Assembly: GCA_019248085.1 (NCBI GenBank)
Contig: JAEHHF010000010.1
Location: 1-16,270, forward strand
Length of the DNA stretch: 16,270 bases
Direction: 5' to 3'
Source of the DNA: Candidatus Dojkabacteria bacterium S2_J21
GTDB lineage: Bacteria > Patescibacteria > Dojkabacteria > SC72
Shown: piece after piece, positions 1-7,957 of the stretch
Position numbering within the stretch: the stretch's first letter is position 1
How the letters are laid out: each line of letters starts with the position of its first letter
Program-made: the position numbers and the translations under genes
Notes under the pieces: generated by a model
What the model was told of the DNA's origin: nothing
What the model saw: the letters and a program-made list of their open reading frames with translations, nothing else
The model's database searches: none

Positions 1-1080
1 GAAGGAGTAGATAAAATCATTGATATTGGTCTTGGTAATAAAGTTATCAGGGATAAAGACCAAGCGGAAATGATAAGAAGAGACGCTTATGCTAAGATAG
101 ATGCACAGATAGACGCGGAAAATAAAGAACAGATTAAAAGTAATGTTGAAATGACAGCCTTTCAGATTGCTAAGGATAAAGGTTATGATGAAGCTGAAAA
201 ATGGCTAAGAGACCCACAAACAGAATTAGACCTTTTAAAGCTTGGTGCTAAAAGAGAAGATGTAAAAAGTCTTTTAGTTGACATAGAAGAACGCGTTGGA
301 GACCAGAAAACACAAGAAAAAGAAATTACCGTTTCTAAACAGCAGGAAATAGGCAACGATATATTTAACTCTTTCCAATCTAAAGACTTAACTAAGGCAA
401 GAGAACTAATAAATTCTGGTAAAGATGGAATACAATTAGAGCCTACAGGTGAAAATAGTAAACAATACTGGAGTAATATTCTAAACTCTGCTAAGGTAGA
501 AGCTGAAAATCCTTATGCTGATACGACCGATGACGATATTTATCTTGAAGTTGCTAACGCCATAAGTGGCTATCGTGAAGGAACGGTAGGCAGAGACGAA
601 GCATATAAGATGCTTACCAAAAATAAAGCTAAATTAGAAGAATCGGATTATAAGAGTTTAAGAAGTGTTTTCGATAATGACATGAAAGCTGACTCGCCAT
701 TAAAAAGTGATATTCATAAGCAATATAGCGATGTTGTTCAGGCTATGGGTAAGGCTAAAATGTTTAGCTCTAACAAAGTAGAAAATGCAAGAATACAAGC
801 TAAGGCTGATACTCTCTTAGATAAATGGACACTTAAAAATCCAGATGCAGATATTGCTGACTATGATGCGTTTTTTGCTAAATTACAGGATATATCAAGT
901 TATCAAACTAATAACGTATTCAGTGGCGAAGCTTGGTTTCAGGACTTCCATAGAGAAAAAGCTGAACAACAAAGGTATATTCCAAGAAACATCGAAAATA
1001 TGGAATCAGAACTTGGTGGAACTGAGGATATATCTAAGATGTCTGACGCTGAATTACTTAAAAGGATAACAGGGCAATAA
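1..1080 (+). CDS. Internal virion/ejection-like helical protein, 5' end missing
   Basis: The reading frame is open from the first base of the window, so the gene starts outside it; the ATG at 70 is an internal methionine. The visible 359 codons are rich in Lys, Glu, Asp and Ala and almost free of Cys. They read as continuous amphipathic helix and coiled coil, with no signal peptide or membrane segment. The stop at 1078-1080 overlaps the next ATG (TAATG), so the two genes are translationally coupled. I do not recognise a named domain. Its place directly before a giant polyvalent protein, on the strand opposite the replication genes, suggests a structural or ejected internal virion protein. That role is inferred from context and composition only. 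Confidence 0.6.
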   Translation, partial: EGVDKIIDIGLGNKVIRDKDQAEMIRRDAYAKIDAQIDAENKEQIKSNVEMTAFQIAKDKGYDEAEKWLRDPQTELDLLKLGAKREDVKSLLVDIEERVGDQKTQEKEITVSKQQEIGNDIFNSFQSKDLTKARELINSGKDGIQLEPTGENSKQYWSNILNSAKVEAENPYADTTDDDIYLEVANAISGYREGTVGRDEAYKMLTKNKAKLEESDYKSLRSVFDNDMKADSPLKSDIHKQYSDVVQAMGKAKMFSSNKVENARIQAKADTLLDKWTLKNPDADIADYDAFFAKLQDISSYQTNNVFSGEAWFQDFHREKAEQQRYIPRNIENMESELGGTEDISKMSDAELLKRITGQ

Positions 1081-2411
1081 TGGACAAACAAGATTACATA
1101 GGCGAATTGCGGAAAAGACACGGTGATAGTCCCGAATTGCAGGAATTAGAGAAAAGATACTCTATTCAAAGAGTAGATACAACGGAAGGTTTTAGTATCA
1201 ATCCTGAAATATCAGCAAAAAGAGCGACGGCTGATGTTCTATCTGAAAGCTTAGGGATAGACTCTGGTGTTGTAAATGCTACTTATGATAATATAGTTAA
1301 AAAAACTTACGGCAAACCAATGAAACCATTGGAAGTTAAGAAACAAATGGAACTTGACGGTATTGCCGCTTGGCCTGAAGCTGACGACCCTGAACTTTTA
1401 ACTATAGCAAAATCAGTTGTATCAGGAACGGAACCCCCACAGGATTTAATGGATAAAAGATACCGCAGGGAAACGGTGAAACAGACCGCAAAGATATTTT
1501 CTAATATCAGACAACAGGAAAAGGATTTATTTACAGGCCCTACTTTATGGAATGAGAGCGTACTTAAAAAGCCAAACCGTAAAGGTGTATCAGGTATGCC
1601 TATATATGAAACGGACGACTTGTTAGACATAACCAGATATAAAAGTCTCATAGAACAAGCCCCAACTAAGCAGGATGTCTACGATTTAACACGAGAAAGA
1701 AAAAGGGCTGTCGCTGATTTATTTAATAAGTCGGTAAAGGAACAGCAAGATTACTTTTCAAAACAAATGATGGGTAAATTCACTACTGGCAATAAAGCTT
1801 ATGACGTAACCTTAGAATCCGCTAAGGGGTTATATGGCGCATTAAATACAATTAGTAGGGGTGTTTGGTCGGCATCGGCGGCTATGGGCATGACTTGGAA
1901 TATACCCAATATAGAAGAAACCGAAGCGGCAATGCAAAAGTTAGAAATGACACCTATTGAAGCTTCCGGCAAAATAGGTTACGTTGCCAATACTATAGGT
2001 CAAGCCATACCAAGCTTTCTTTATAACATGACGGTAGGCGGTTCTGGTATTTTTACGGTTGAATATGGAAATGCTTATCAGGATGAAAAAAACGCAGGAC
2101 AATCAGATTTAAAAGCTGATATGGTGGCTCTACCAACGGCGGCTATAAACACAGCAATTGAAATGATGCAGATTGATAGGATTTTTAAATTTGCTGGAAA
2201 GGGTAAAATAGCAAAAGACGCCTTTAGAAAGATTATCAAAGAAAAATCCCTAAGCGCATTTATTAAAGGAGGTTTTAAATTTACAGGTGAAAGCGTAAAG
2301 ACGGCCATAAATGAGGGAGTAGAGGGTTCATTGCAAGCTGGTGTTTCAATAGCAATGCCAGCATTTGTAACCGGACGATATCCAAAAGATAAAAATGGTA
2401 ATATTGACTAG
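1080..2411 (+). CDS. Large polyvalent/ejection protein, N-terminal part, ends at in-frame amber codon
   Basis: This is a 443-residue piece starting at an ATG that overlaps the previous stop, with AGGG at 1071-1074 as ribosome binding site. Residues 1-240 are charged and helical. Residues 245-440 are Gly/Ala-rich amphipathic helices, for example around 250-275 and 295-330 (IGYVANTIGQAIPSF then a GGSG turn), and again at about 410-432. This pattern is common in phage proteins ejected with the DNA and thought to interact with membranes. The frame ends at TAG 2409-2411, but the same frame continues open for 429 more codons, and the sequence directly after the stop (SNILGDVGSSFIGEG) carries on the same Gly-rich helical style. 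I therefore read this as the N-terminal third of one large protein. A TGG to TAG change is one simple explanation. No specific enzymatic domain is seen in this part. Confidence 0.6.
   Translation: MDKQDYIGELRKRHGDSPELQELEKRYSIQRVDTTEGFSINPEISAKRATADVLSESLGIDSGVVNATYDNIVKKTYGKPMKPLEVKKQMELDGIAAWPEADDPELLTIAKSVVSGTEPPQDLMDKRYRRETVKQTAKIFSNIRQQEKDLFTGPTLWNESVLKKPNRKGVSGMPIYETDDLLDITRYKSLIEQAPTKQDVYDLTRERKRAVADLFNKSVKEQQDYFSKQMMGKFTTGNKAYDVTLESAKGLYGALNTISRGVWSASAAMGMTWNIPNIEETEAAMQKLEMTPIEASGKIGYVANTIGQAIPSFLYNMTVGGSGIFTVEYGNAYQDEKNAGQSDLKADMVALPTAAINTAIEMMQIDRIFKFAGKGKIAKDAFRKIIKEKSLSAFIKGGFKFTGESVKTAINEGVEGSLQAGVSIAMPAFVTGRYPKDKNGNID
2409..2411 (+). other. In-frame TAG inside the polyvalent reading path
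   Basis: The context is ATT GAC TAG TCT AAT ATC TTG GGT. Codons on both sides are in one frame (1080 and 2421 are both multiples of three). The best start after it is TTG at 2421, and no purine-rich Shine-Dalgarno sequence lies in the 16 bases before it. Other genes in the window do use TAG as their true stop, so a general recoding of TAG is unlikely. The codon is a nonsense mutation, a sequencing error, or a read-through/suppression site. Confidence 0.7.
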
Positions 2412-2420
2412 TCTAATATC

Positions 2421-3701
2421 TTGGGTGACGTAGGCAGTTCATTCATTGGTGAAGGTTTAGGTGGTTTATTCTTAGGTTCAGCGGGTGGTATCTACAATGC
2501 CTACCAAGTTAGAGGTTTTAAGAATACTCTGGCCTCAAGATTGTTTCTCGACGAAGGACTTTCAGAAAGACAATCCCTTGAAATTGCCTCAAAAATGACA
2601 CAAAGACTAATAGATAAAGACGGAGACCCTAAAACCATATATAGTGAAGAACTGGGCAAAGTTAAAATGTCAAATGATAAACATTTGGCTATGGCTACTT
2701 TTCTTAAAAACGGTAAAGAAATGCCCGACGAACAGTATAATCAAATTGCTATTGACTCTACTGGCAAAGACAACGTCGCTGATATGAATTACCACGAGGC
2801 AGAAATATTTATTAAAGCCCTTACTGAAACTAAGGCGTCTGACGTAATACCTGACGTTAAATATGGTGTAGGCTTGCCTGTAGGTGGTGAAACTCCAGAG
2901 GTTAAGGCCAATAAGGTGGGTACTGGCAACGACGCAATACAGGGCAACGTGGAGGGTTCTGGGGTTTATGTCGATGAAACTCAAAAACGTAGCTATGAAC
3001 AGGGTGATATGTCGAAGGTAGCGACAGATGTTGACAAAACTACCCAACCTGCTACAATCTCCCCCGTGCAAGAAAACGAGGTTGCCCGCGATAACATAGC
3101 CCCTCAAGATACAACCGAAGCGGGAAAGGGGGAGATAGTATATCATGGAACCAACGAAGAATTTGATAAATTTGTTGTTGGTAAAAAAACAGGGGCACAA
3201 GGATTAACTTCTAAATATGGGGTCTGGTTTACAAGCGACAAAGAAGAAGCACTACAGTATGCAAGATTGGCTGGAAAAAGAAACTATCAAAACCAAGAAA
3301 AAGTTGAAAAGAAGGTAAATTCTTTAATAAGAAAAGCAGAGCAAGCTGCAAGTCGTGGTGATTATGATTCTCAAGAAAAAATGTACGCCAAAGCCGAAAA
3401 GCTTGAATCTGAAATGAGAGCTATTAAACCAAAGGAGATTGTCAAAGAAGCGATATTGCCTAAAAACATGTTGATTCATGATTCAATGGAAGTATTCAAT
3501 AGCGACCAAATGGTAGATGTTATTAAAAAAGCAAAACAAGAAAGATATGATGGGGTTAAGTTTACAAATATTCAAGATAGCCCTTATGGTCTCGAAAGAA
3601 ATACAACGCAATATATAGTATTTAGTCCTTCAAAAATCAAATATCCTCAACCCTCTTTTAACCGCCTCGCCCCCGAAGCTGGGGGGCAAAAAACCTATTA
3701 A
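2421..3701 (+). CDS. Polyvalent protein middle part with ADP-ribosyltransferase-like domain
   Basis: This is the continuation of the 1080 frame after the TAG. TTG 2421 is only the first possible start and has no ribosome binding site. Residues 1-135 are Gly-rich helix then charged helix. Residues 140-235 are a low-complexity linker rich in Thr, Gln, Val and Asp. From about 239 a domain begins that resembles the ADP-ribosyltransferase domain of phage polyvalent proteins: IVYHGTNEEFDKF (H242), YGVWFTSDKEEALQYA (266-281), RYDGVKF (375-381) and QYIVFSPSKIK (397-407). A charged coiled-coil insert lies at about 286-345. The position where a catalytic Glu is expected reads Gln (Q397), so transferase activity is uncertain. 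The frame runs out at TAA 3699-3701, shortly after a G6-C-A6 tract, while another frame is already open. I infer that this is the middle of a larger protein. Confidence 0.6.
   Translation: MGDVGSSFIGEGLGGLFLGSAGGIYNAYQVRGFKNTLASRLFLDEGLSERQSLEIASKMTQRLIDKDGDPKTIYSEELGKVKMSNDKHLAMATFLKNGKEMPDEQYNQIAIDSTGKDNVADMNYHEAEIFIKALTETKASDVIPDVKYGVGLPVGGETPEVKANKVGTGNDAIQGNVEGSGVYVDETQKRSYEQGDMSKVATDVDKTTQPATISPVQENEVARDNIAPQDTTEAGKGEIVYHGTNEEFDKFVVGKKTGAQGLTSKYGVWFTSDKEEALQYARLAGKRNYQNQEKVEKKVNSLIRKAEQAASRGDYDSQEKMYAKAEKLESEMRAIKPKEIVKEAILPKNMLIHDSMEVFNSDQMVDVIKKAKQERYDGVKFTNIQDSPYGLERNTTQYIVFSPSKIKYPQPSFNRLAPEAGGQKTY
3681..3692 (+). other. Frame change site (GGGGGGCAAAAAA)
   Basis: The upstream reading frame (starts divisible by 3) meets TAA at 3699. 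The frame of the next large ORF (one base later) is open from 3619 on, after a TAG at 3616-3618. A +1 (or -2) change between 3619 and 3701 joins them, and the runs C5 (3669-3674 region), G6 and A6 are the natural places. With one G or one A fewer, the joined protein reads APEAGGKKPIKRRSNK and continues straight into the 3760 ORF. Whether this is an indel in a homopolymer or genuine slippage cannot be told from the sequence. Confidence 0.6.
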
Positions 3702-3759
3702 GAGACGTAGTAATAAACCAGCTTTTATTGACAATTCAAGAAACTATCCAGACTTACCA

Positions 3760-5898
3760 GTGAACGATAGACTTCAAAGGCAAGCTGATGAACTCTTGAA
3801 TATGACAACAAAGAAGGCTAAACCAGAAAAATCAGTTTCTATTAAAAAGCCTACACTTAAAGAACTTAAAAGTACAAGTAAACTTGGCACGATACAAACA
3901 ACTCTTGAGGGTATTGTTTCAGGAACAGATAGAGCTTTTGGTATAATGAGTACAAGGCTCAAGAACATTTCACTAAAGTTATTCCAAGACGTTAGAAACA
4001 AATATATCAATCCTACGAGAATATTGATAGGCGAAAGAACATTAGAAGCTCATCCTTTTATTGATGGAATTGTCAGTAAGTTAAACGAAAGCGATAGAGT
4101 TGATTTTGAGATAGCACAATGGCAAGGAAATGAAGATGAAGTAAAGAGGATAGTATCTGCCTATAGCCTAACAAGTGAATATGAGCAATACAGGTCTATG
4201 CTCGATTTAATCTACCATGAGGGCAATAGTGTCGGTATGGATATAGACTATAAAACAATCTATTTCCCCAGTGCTGTTAAAGATTTCAATGGTCTATTAA
4301 AAGAACTTGACAGCAGAGAAGAATATGCCCCAGTTGTAATAGCTATGTTAAAAGCTGAGAAGTCAAAGAACAGGCCATTAAGCAACGATGAAAAGATACA
4401 GATAATTGACTCTTTGTTAAGAGGCTACAAGACGACAGGCATTACCTTGTCAAAACCCGGATTCGCAAAGGAAAGAACCTTGCTTCGTGAAGATGCAAGC
4501 TTGCTTAAATTCTACTATGGCTTTGAAGAAAGTACCAGCAGATACATTGAGTCTATGACGGAAAATATACAGGCTCGAAAATTCTTTGGTAAGACTACAA
4601 AAGAATTAGTTGACTTGCGGGCTAATATAAGCCGATTAAGAACGTCAATATCGAAACAATCAGCCGTTAAGGAACGAACTACAGAACAACAGGCAAGTTT
4701 GGAAAAGTCACAATCCATACTTAAAGAACGTCTTACTGAATTAGAATTAAAAGATGATAAACTCTTGGAAAACTCGATAGGTACTTACGTTCTTGATTTA
4801 GTTGAAAGTAAGACTATAAATTACAATCAGCAGGTACAGTTACAACAGATATTTGATGGTATCTTTAAGACTTCAAGTTCTAATAAGTTTATTCATACTT
4901 TGCGGTCTCTTGAATACGCTGGTTCTCTTGCCCAAATACCAGCACTAATAACCCAGTATTCAGAAGTAATACTATCAATCCTGAAAGCTCCAAATACTAC
5001 ATTGCCTAATTTTATCAGGGCTAATTTAGGAACTTCTAAGATAAAACTTACTGATATAGCTGTAGCACATATAGGTCAAGAGTGGGTTGATGCTGACTTA
5101 GATAAAACAATTACCTATTTAATGAAACCATTCGAGAAGGCCGATAGCGTAGGTAAAGAAACATTCGTAAATAGCGTTATAGATAAGTACAGAAAATTGG
5201 CTGAAACTAATCCCGATGAAGTAAAGAAAGAACTTGCTAAATATTATCCTGTAGAAGCTTTTGACAGTATTATTAACTCATTGAAGTCAGGTAAGATTGA
5301 CAATAATATCAAAGGTTTTGCTCTTAATGAACTTGCTGATGTTCAGCCTATATCAAAAATGGAAGTACCTGAACTATACGCAAAGGCTGGCAATTTAAGA
5401 GTTTTCTATATGTATAAGACATTTGTTCTGAAACGTCTTGATATTATTAGAAATCAAGCTTATAATGAAATAAGAGACGGGATTAAATCTGGTGATAATA
5501 AACGGATACTTAAAGGGCTTGGACATTTAGTCTGGCTCGCTCTAATGTTCAGTCTTGCGGATAGCTCAGCCGATGCGGTTAAGGACTTAATAAGAGGTAA
5601 GCCAATTGATAAGATTGAAAACTATGTAGTTGACAATTTATTACAGATGATGTTATTAAGCAAATATTCACTTAGTAAGGTTAAAACTGGCGGCGTTGAT
5701 TCACTGTTTAAGGATAATATAGCCTTACCTATTTCTAACTTGTCGGCGGCTTTTACTGATATTTGGAGGTTGTTTGACGAGGATTCAGAAAAAGGAAGTG
5801 AATTAGTTAGAAGAATACCTTGGCTGGGTGAAATGTACTACTGGTATATGGGTGAAGGTTACAGAAAGATAGACGAAGGTGTTTACGATAAGGAATAG
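3760..5898 (+). CDS. Polyvalent/ejection protein, C-terminal part
   Basis: This 712-residue piece is nominally started by GTG 3760, which has no ribosome binding site. The frame is open from 3619, and the stretch before the GTG (KPAFIDNSRNYPDLP) looks like coding sequence, so I read it as the C-terminal part of the protein begun at 1080. Residues 45-130 (GIVSGTDRAFGIMSTRLKNI, then a charged helical segment) and the C-terminus (IPWLGEMYYWYMGEG at about 690-704) recall the large-polyvalent-protein-associated domains found at the ends of phage internal proteins; I think of LPD38 but cannot confirm it. A strong coiled coil spans about 280-335. A hydrophobic helix lies at about 586-602 (HLVWLALMFSLADSSADAV). 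The gene ends with TAG, followed in frame by two more TAG codons and a TAA, then by a terminator. The likely role is an ejected internal virion protein. Confidence 0.6.
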   Translation: MNDRLQRQADELLNMTTKKAKPEKSVSIKKPTLKELKSTSKLGTIQTTLEGIVSGTDRAFGIMSTRLKNISLKLFQDVRNKYINPTRILIGERTLEAHPFIDGIVSKLNESDRVDFEIAQWQGNEDEVKRIVSAYSLTSEYEQYRSMLDLIYHEGNSVGMDIDYKTIYFPSAVKDFNGLLKELDSREEYAPVVIAMLKAEKSKNRPLSNDEKIQIIDSLLRGYKTTGITLSKPGFAKERTLLREDASLLKFYYGFEESTSRYIESMTENIQARKFFGKTTKELVDLRANISRLRTSISKQSAVKERTTEQQASLEKSQSILKERLTELELKDDKLLENSIGTYVLDLVESKTINYNQQVQLQQIFDGIFKTSSSNKFIHTLRSLEYAGSLAQIPALITQYSEVILSILKAPNTTLPNFIRANLGTSKIKLTDIAVAHIGQEWVDADLDKTITYLMKPFEKADSVGKETFVNSVIDKYRKLAETNPDEVKKELAKYYPVEAFDSIINSLKSGKIDNNIKGFALNELADVQPISKMEVPELYAKAGNLRVFYMYKTFVLKRLDIIRNQAYNEIRDGIKSGDNKRILKGLGHLVWLALMFSLADSSADAVKDLIRGKPIDKIENYVVDNLLQMMLLSKYSLSKVKTGGVDSLFKDNIALPISNLSAAFTDIWRLFDEDSEKGSELVRRIPWLGEMYYWYMGEGYRKIDEGVYDKE

Positions 5899-5967
5899 TT
5901 CTTGACTTATGTTTAGAAATAGTTATTATAAAAGTACACAGTTTTCATTTCTCTCCTCTCAGTAGCA

Positions 5968-6000
5968 GGGGTAGGTCTCCTATGCCTACCCCATTTTTTT
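5968..6000 (+). terminator. Rho-independent terminator of the virion-protein block
   Basis: A perfect 8-bp stem GGGGTAGG (5968-5975) / CCTACCCC (5985-5992) with a 9-base loop is followed by A and seven T (5994-6000). It lies 70 bases after the end of the large gene and just before a promoter, so it separates the two + strand transcription units. Confidence 0.85.
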
Positions 6001-6010
6001 AAAATAGTTA

Positions 6011-6038
6011 TTGACACGCTATAATTATATGCTAAAAT
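6011..6038 (+). promoter_or_regulatory. Sigma70-like promoter
   Basis: A -35 box TTGACA (6011-6016, consensus) and a -10 box TAAAAT (6033-6038, five of six) are separated by 16 bases. Transcription would start near 6045, just ahead of the Shine-Dalgarno site AAGGAG at 6052-6057. It follows directly on a terminator, so it should drive the 6064-7687 genes independently of the virion block. Host-type consensus suggests use of the host RNA polymerase. Confidence 0.75.
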
Positions 6039-6063
6039 GAGGGAAATTTTTAAGGAGAAAGAA

Positions 6064-6408
6064 ATGATATACCCGTATATTTCATTGGAGAAGGATATTG
6101 ACGGTATAAACACACACCTCAAAGCTATTCGTGAGGACAGGGGCAAAAGGTATGGAGGCGAGATTGACACACTTAGAAATGTAAGGGAGTGTGACCCAGA
6201 GGAATCATGGCGAGGGGCTTATGTATCTTTAGTTGAATGCGCTAATCGATTAAAGAACATGTTTATGACCCCAACCTGCCAGCAGGATATACACCAATTC
6301 GAGAACGCAACTGACGACCTGATAAACTATGCTTATTATATTAAGATTTTAGGCAGACAAAAGAGGTTAAATTCCCCACTTCCTTGTGAGACGGGTAACT
6401 GCAAATGA
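6064..6408 (+). CDS. Conserved-looking phage hypothetical, helical
   Basis: I place the start at ATG 6064, with AAGGAG six or so bases upstream. The in-frame ATG at 6037 lies inside the promoter's -10 region and lacks a ribosome binding site. The 114-residue product has a charged N-terminal half containing RGKRYGGEIDTLRN, and a helical core with W-R-x-A-Y and FENATDDLINYAYYIKIL near the C-terminus. The last segment recalls phage proteins of the nucleotide-modification/MazG-like all-helical kind, but I see no complete set of metal-binding residues and do not name a family. The TGA overlaps the next ATG (ATGA), which indicates translational coupling. It is the first gene of the short operon behind the 6011-6038 promoter. 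Confidence 0.65.
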   Translation: MIYPYISLEKDIDGINTHLKAIREDRGKRYGGEIDTLRNVRECDPEESWRGAYVSLVECANRLKNMFMTPTCQQDIHQFENATDDLINYAYYIKILGRQKRLNSPLPCETGNCK

Positions 6409-6668
6409 AACGGTACAGAAAAGATACACGTCTTGAAGTACACTGGAACGACATTAAGTCAGACCCGAACTGGCAGGATAATGACGACGCTAACTGCGCC
6501 ACTCCCGTTCAGTGTAAGACTATCGGTTATTACACGATAAAGCGTAAAGATGTATTAGTGCTATCTCATAATACACATTCAGAGCAGAGAGATACTACGG
6601 TTATACCTTTGGGTTGTATTACAGAAGTAATTGAGTTAATTCCTAAAACAAGTGAATTTCCTAAATAG
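6405..6668 (+). CDS. Small phage hypothetical protein
   Basis: This is an 87-residue protein whose ATG overlaps the previous TGA by four bases; it has no strong ribosome binding site of its own and is probably translated by coupling. It has an N-terminal basic stretch, then LEVHWNDIKSDPNW, a CATPVQCKTIGYYTI segment and a C-terminal TTVIPLGCITEVIEL. The order W-x-D, P-x-x-C-x-S/T-x-G, and IP-x-x-CI is one I associate with a widespread family of small phage proteins of unknown function, probably an all-beta fold. No catalytic motif is evident. It ends in TAG, with a TAA nine codons later. Confidence 0.65.
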   Translation: MKRYRKDTRLEVHWNDIKSDPNWQDNDDANCATPVQCKTIGYYTIKRKDVLVLSHNTHSEQRDTTVIPLGCITEVIELIPKTSEFPK

Positions 6669-6702
6669 GAAAATGTACTATTTTACGACACTACTTAAAA
6701 TT

Positions 6703-6760
6703 GTCTACATATATAGGTACTAAACCTCGGCACTTATCTATAAGTGTATAGACTTTAGAC
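6703..6760 (+). promoter_or_regulatory. Structured leader ahead of the phosphoesterase gene
   Basis: Within this 113-base gap two perfect six-bp hairpins share bases and cannot form together: CACTTA-TCTA-TAAGTG (6731-6746) and TCTATA-AGTG-TATAGA (6737-6752). A smaller AGGT/ACCT stem lies at 6715-6727, and GTCTA (6703-6707) can pair with TAGAC at 6749-6753 or 6756-6760. The Shine-Dalgarno site AAAGGAAAAG follows at about 6770. No good promoter was seen here. The function is unknown; alternative folding could tune expression of the next gene. Confidence 0.35.
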
Positions 6761-6781
6761 CAGTTAAATAAAGGAAAAGAA

Positions 6782-7687
6782 ATGAACATACTAAAGAAGA
6801 ATATTGAAGTATCCTCAAGTAATGATATATTTTATGTTTACCCTATAGGTGACTGTCATATAGGGGCTTTTAACTGCGCTGAAAGTCATTTACGGAAGTA
6901 TGTGCAATATATCAAGGATAAACCCAATGCTTACTGGTTTGGCGGTGGCGATTACTGTGACTGTATAACACCTCAGGACGCAAAGAGGTATGATGTCCGT
7001 GGTCTTGCTGATTGGATATTCACAGGGAAAGCTAAGAATATTAAAGAGGCCCTGCTAGATATAACTAAACAGCAAAGAGAAAGATTCTGTGCGATAGTTG
7101 AACCAATTAAAGATAGATGTTTAGGTCTCATAGAGGGTAATCACGAATATTCAATAATGAAAAGTGCCAACAACGGACATCATTACGTCATGTGTGATAT
7201 GCTCGGCGTACCTAACTTAACGGACGCTTGTTTTTTATGGTTATCTTTTATCGCACCAGCTCATCACACTGCTTCTGTACATATCTTTGCAGTTCATGGA
7301 TGTGGTGGCGGTAGGTCAGCAGGGGCAGAGCCGAATCATCTTTTCCGCTTAGGACAAGTTGCTGATGCAGATGTACTGTTGCGTGGTCATAGCCATTCGT
7401 TCAGAATAGAACCGTCTGAACCGCATCTTTACATACCGAAAAAGGGTTCGCCTCCAGATGAATGTTTGCAAAGAGAGGTGTTCAAAGGTAACTGGGGTTG
7501 CTGGGTTAAGAGTTATGCAGTAGGGGAAAGTACCTACGATTCAAGAGCAAATTACCCACCAAGACCATTGAGGGCATTGGAGGTGTCAATTAAGCCGTTT
7601 CATGGTTATAATTCAAAAACAGCAGGTAGGACTACGCACCAAACAAAGACGCTAATATCAATGACGGAGTGTAATTATGAAATGTAG
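6782..7687 (+). CDS. Calcineurin-like metallophosphoesterase
   Basis: The 301-residue product carries the full motif series of calcineurin-like phosphoesterases in order: GDCHIG (D24, H26), GGGDYCD (D57), GNHE (119-122), VHG (H172) and RGHSH (H203, H205). These residues bind two metal ions and hydrolyse phosphate esters. In phages, related enzymes are found near replication or nucleic-acid-processing genes, but the substrate here cannot be deduced. There is no signal peptide or membrane segment, so it should be cytoplasmic. The start ATG has AAAGGAAAAG upstream. The C-terminal 90 residues after the last motif are Pro-rich and less typical. The TAG stop abuts the stop of a - strand gene with no base between them. 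Confidence 0.85.
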   Translation: MNILKKNIEVSSSNDIFYVYPIGDCHIGAFNCAESHLRKYVQYIKDKPNAYWFGGGDYCDCITPQDAKRYDVRGLADWIFTGKAKNIKEALLDITKQQRERFCAIVEPIKDRCLGLIEGNHEYSIMKSANNGHHYVMCDMLGVPNLTDACFLWLSFIAPAHHTASVHIFAVHGCGGGRSAGAEPNHLFRLGQVADADVLLRGHSHSFRIEPSEPHLYIPKKGSPPDECLQREVFKGNWGCWVKSYAVGESTYDSRANYPPRPLRALEVSIKPFHGYNSKTAGRTTHQTKTLISMTECNYEM

Positions 7688-7849
7688 CTAACGATTAAGT
7701 AACTCCTGATAAGCTTTCCACCAATATTCCTGCGAGTAATTTACAGGATGATCTACTATGTAATGTAAGTCTTTAGTTGGCATATCTTCAGGTTCTTTTG
7801 GCTTAGATGTATTACCGAATAGCTTATTGAATAAATCATCAGATTCCAT
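7688..7849 (-). CDS. Small acidic hypothetical protein (53 aa)
   Basis: The gene starts at ATG 7849 with GGAG seven bases before it and ends at TAG (7690-7688). The sequence begins MESDDLFNKLFGN, has a Lys/Pro/Glu linker, and ends in an aromatic-rich helix (HYIVDHPVNYSQEYWWKAY). It overlaps the upstream small gene by 11 bases, and its Shine-Dalgarno site lies inside that gene, as in a normal phage operon. I recognise no family. It is the last gene of the leftward operon, and its stop is flush with that of the converging phosphoesterase gene. Confidence 0.6.
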   Translation of the reverse strand: MESDDLFNKLFGNTSKPKEPEDMPTKDLHYIVDHPVNYSQEYWWKAYQELLNR

Positions 7850-7946
7850 TGTCAGACTCCTTATAAGTTAAGCAGTCTTCATCTTTAAATACACCTACGT
7901 TTACACAGTCATCTTTCCAGATACATTTATCACATTCAGTATTCAT
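7839..7946 (-). CDS. Tiny cysteine-rich, probably zinc-binding protein (35 aa)
   Basis: The gene starts at ATG 7946 behind AAGGAG and ends at TGA (7841-7839). It encodes 35 residues with CDKCIWKDDC near the start and a further Cys in EDCLTY, a C-x2-C-x5-C-x10-C arrangement that suits a small metal site. Similar tiny Cys-rich proteins are frequent in phage early regions, with no known role. It overlaps the following gene by 11 bases. A hairpin with a T-tract lies directly before its ribosome binding site, so its expression may depend on read-through. Confidence 0.55.
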   Translation of the reverse strand: MNTECDKCIWKDDCVNVGVFKDEDCLTYKESDNGI

Positions 7947-7957
7947 AGTTTCTCCTT

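Noticed and set aside
2409..2411. Genome-wide recoding of TAG as a sense codon
   Set aside because: Many genes in the window end cleanly in TAG (stops at 5898, 6668, 7687, 7688, 8280, 8575, 8654), and no other gene carries an internal TAG.
2670..3200. A 176-residue - strand reading frame
   Set aside because: It is antisense to the well-supported polyvalent gene, has an implausible composition and no ribosome binding site or operon partners.
6020..6025. Perfect TATAAT as the -10 box of the 6011 promoter
   Set aside because: It is only three bases after TTGACA, far too close; TAAAAT at 6033-6038 has the proper 16-base spacing.
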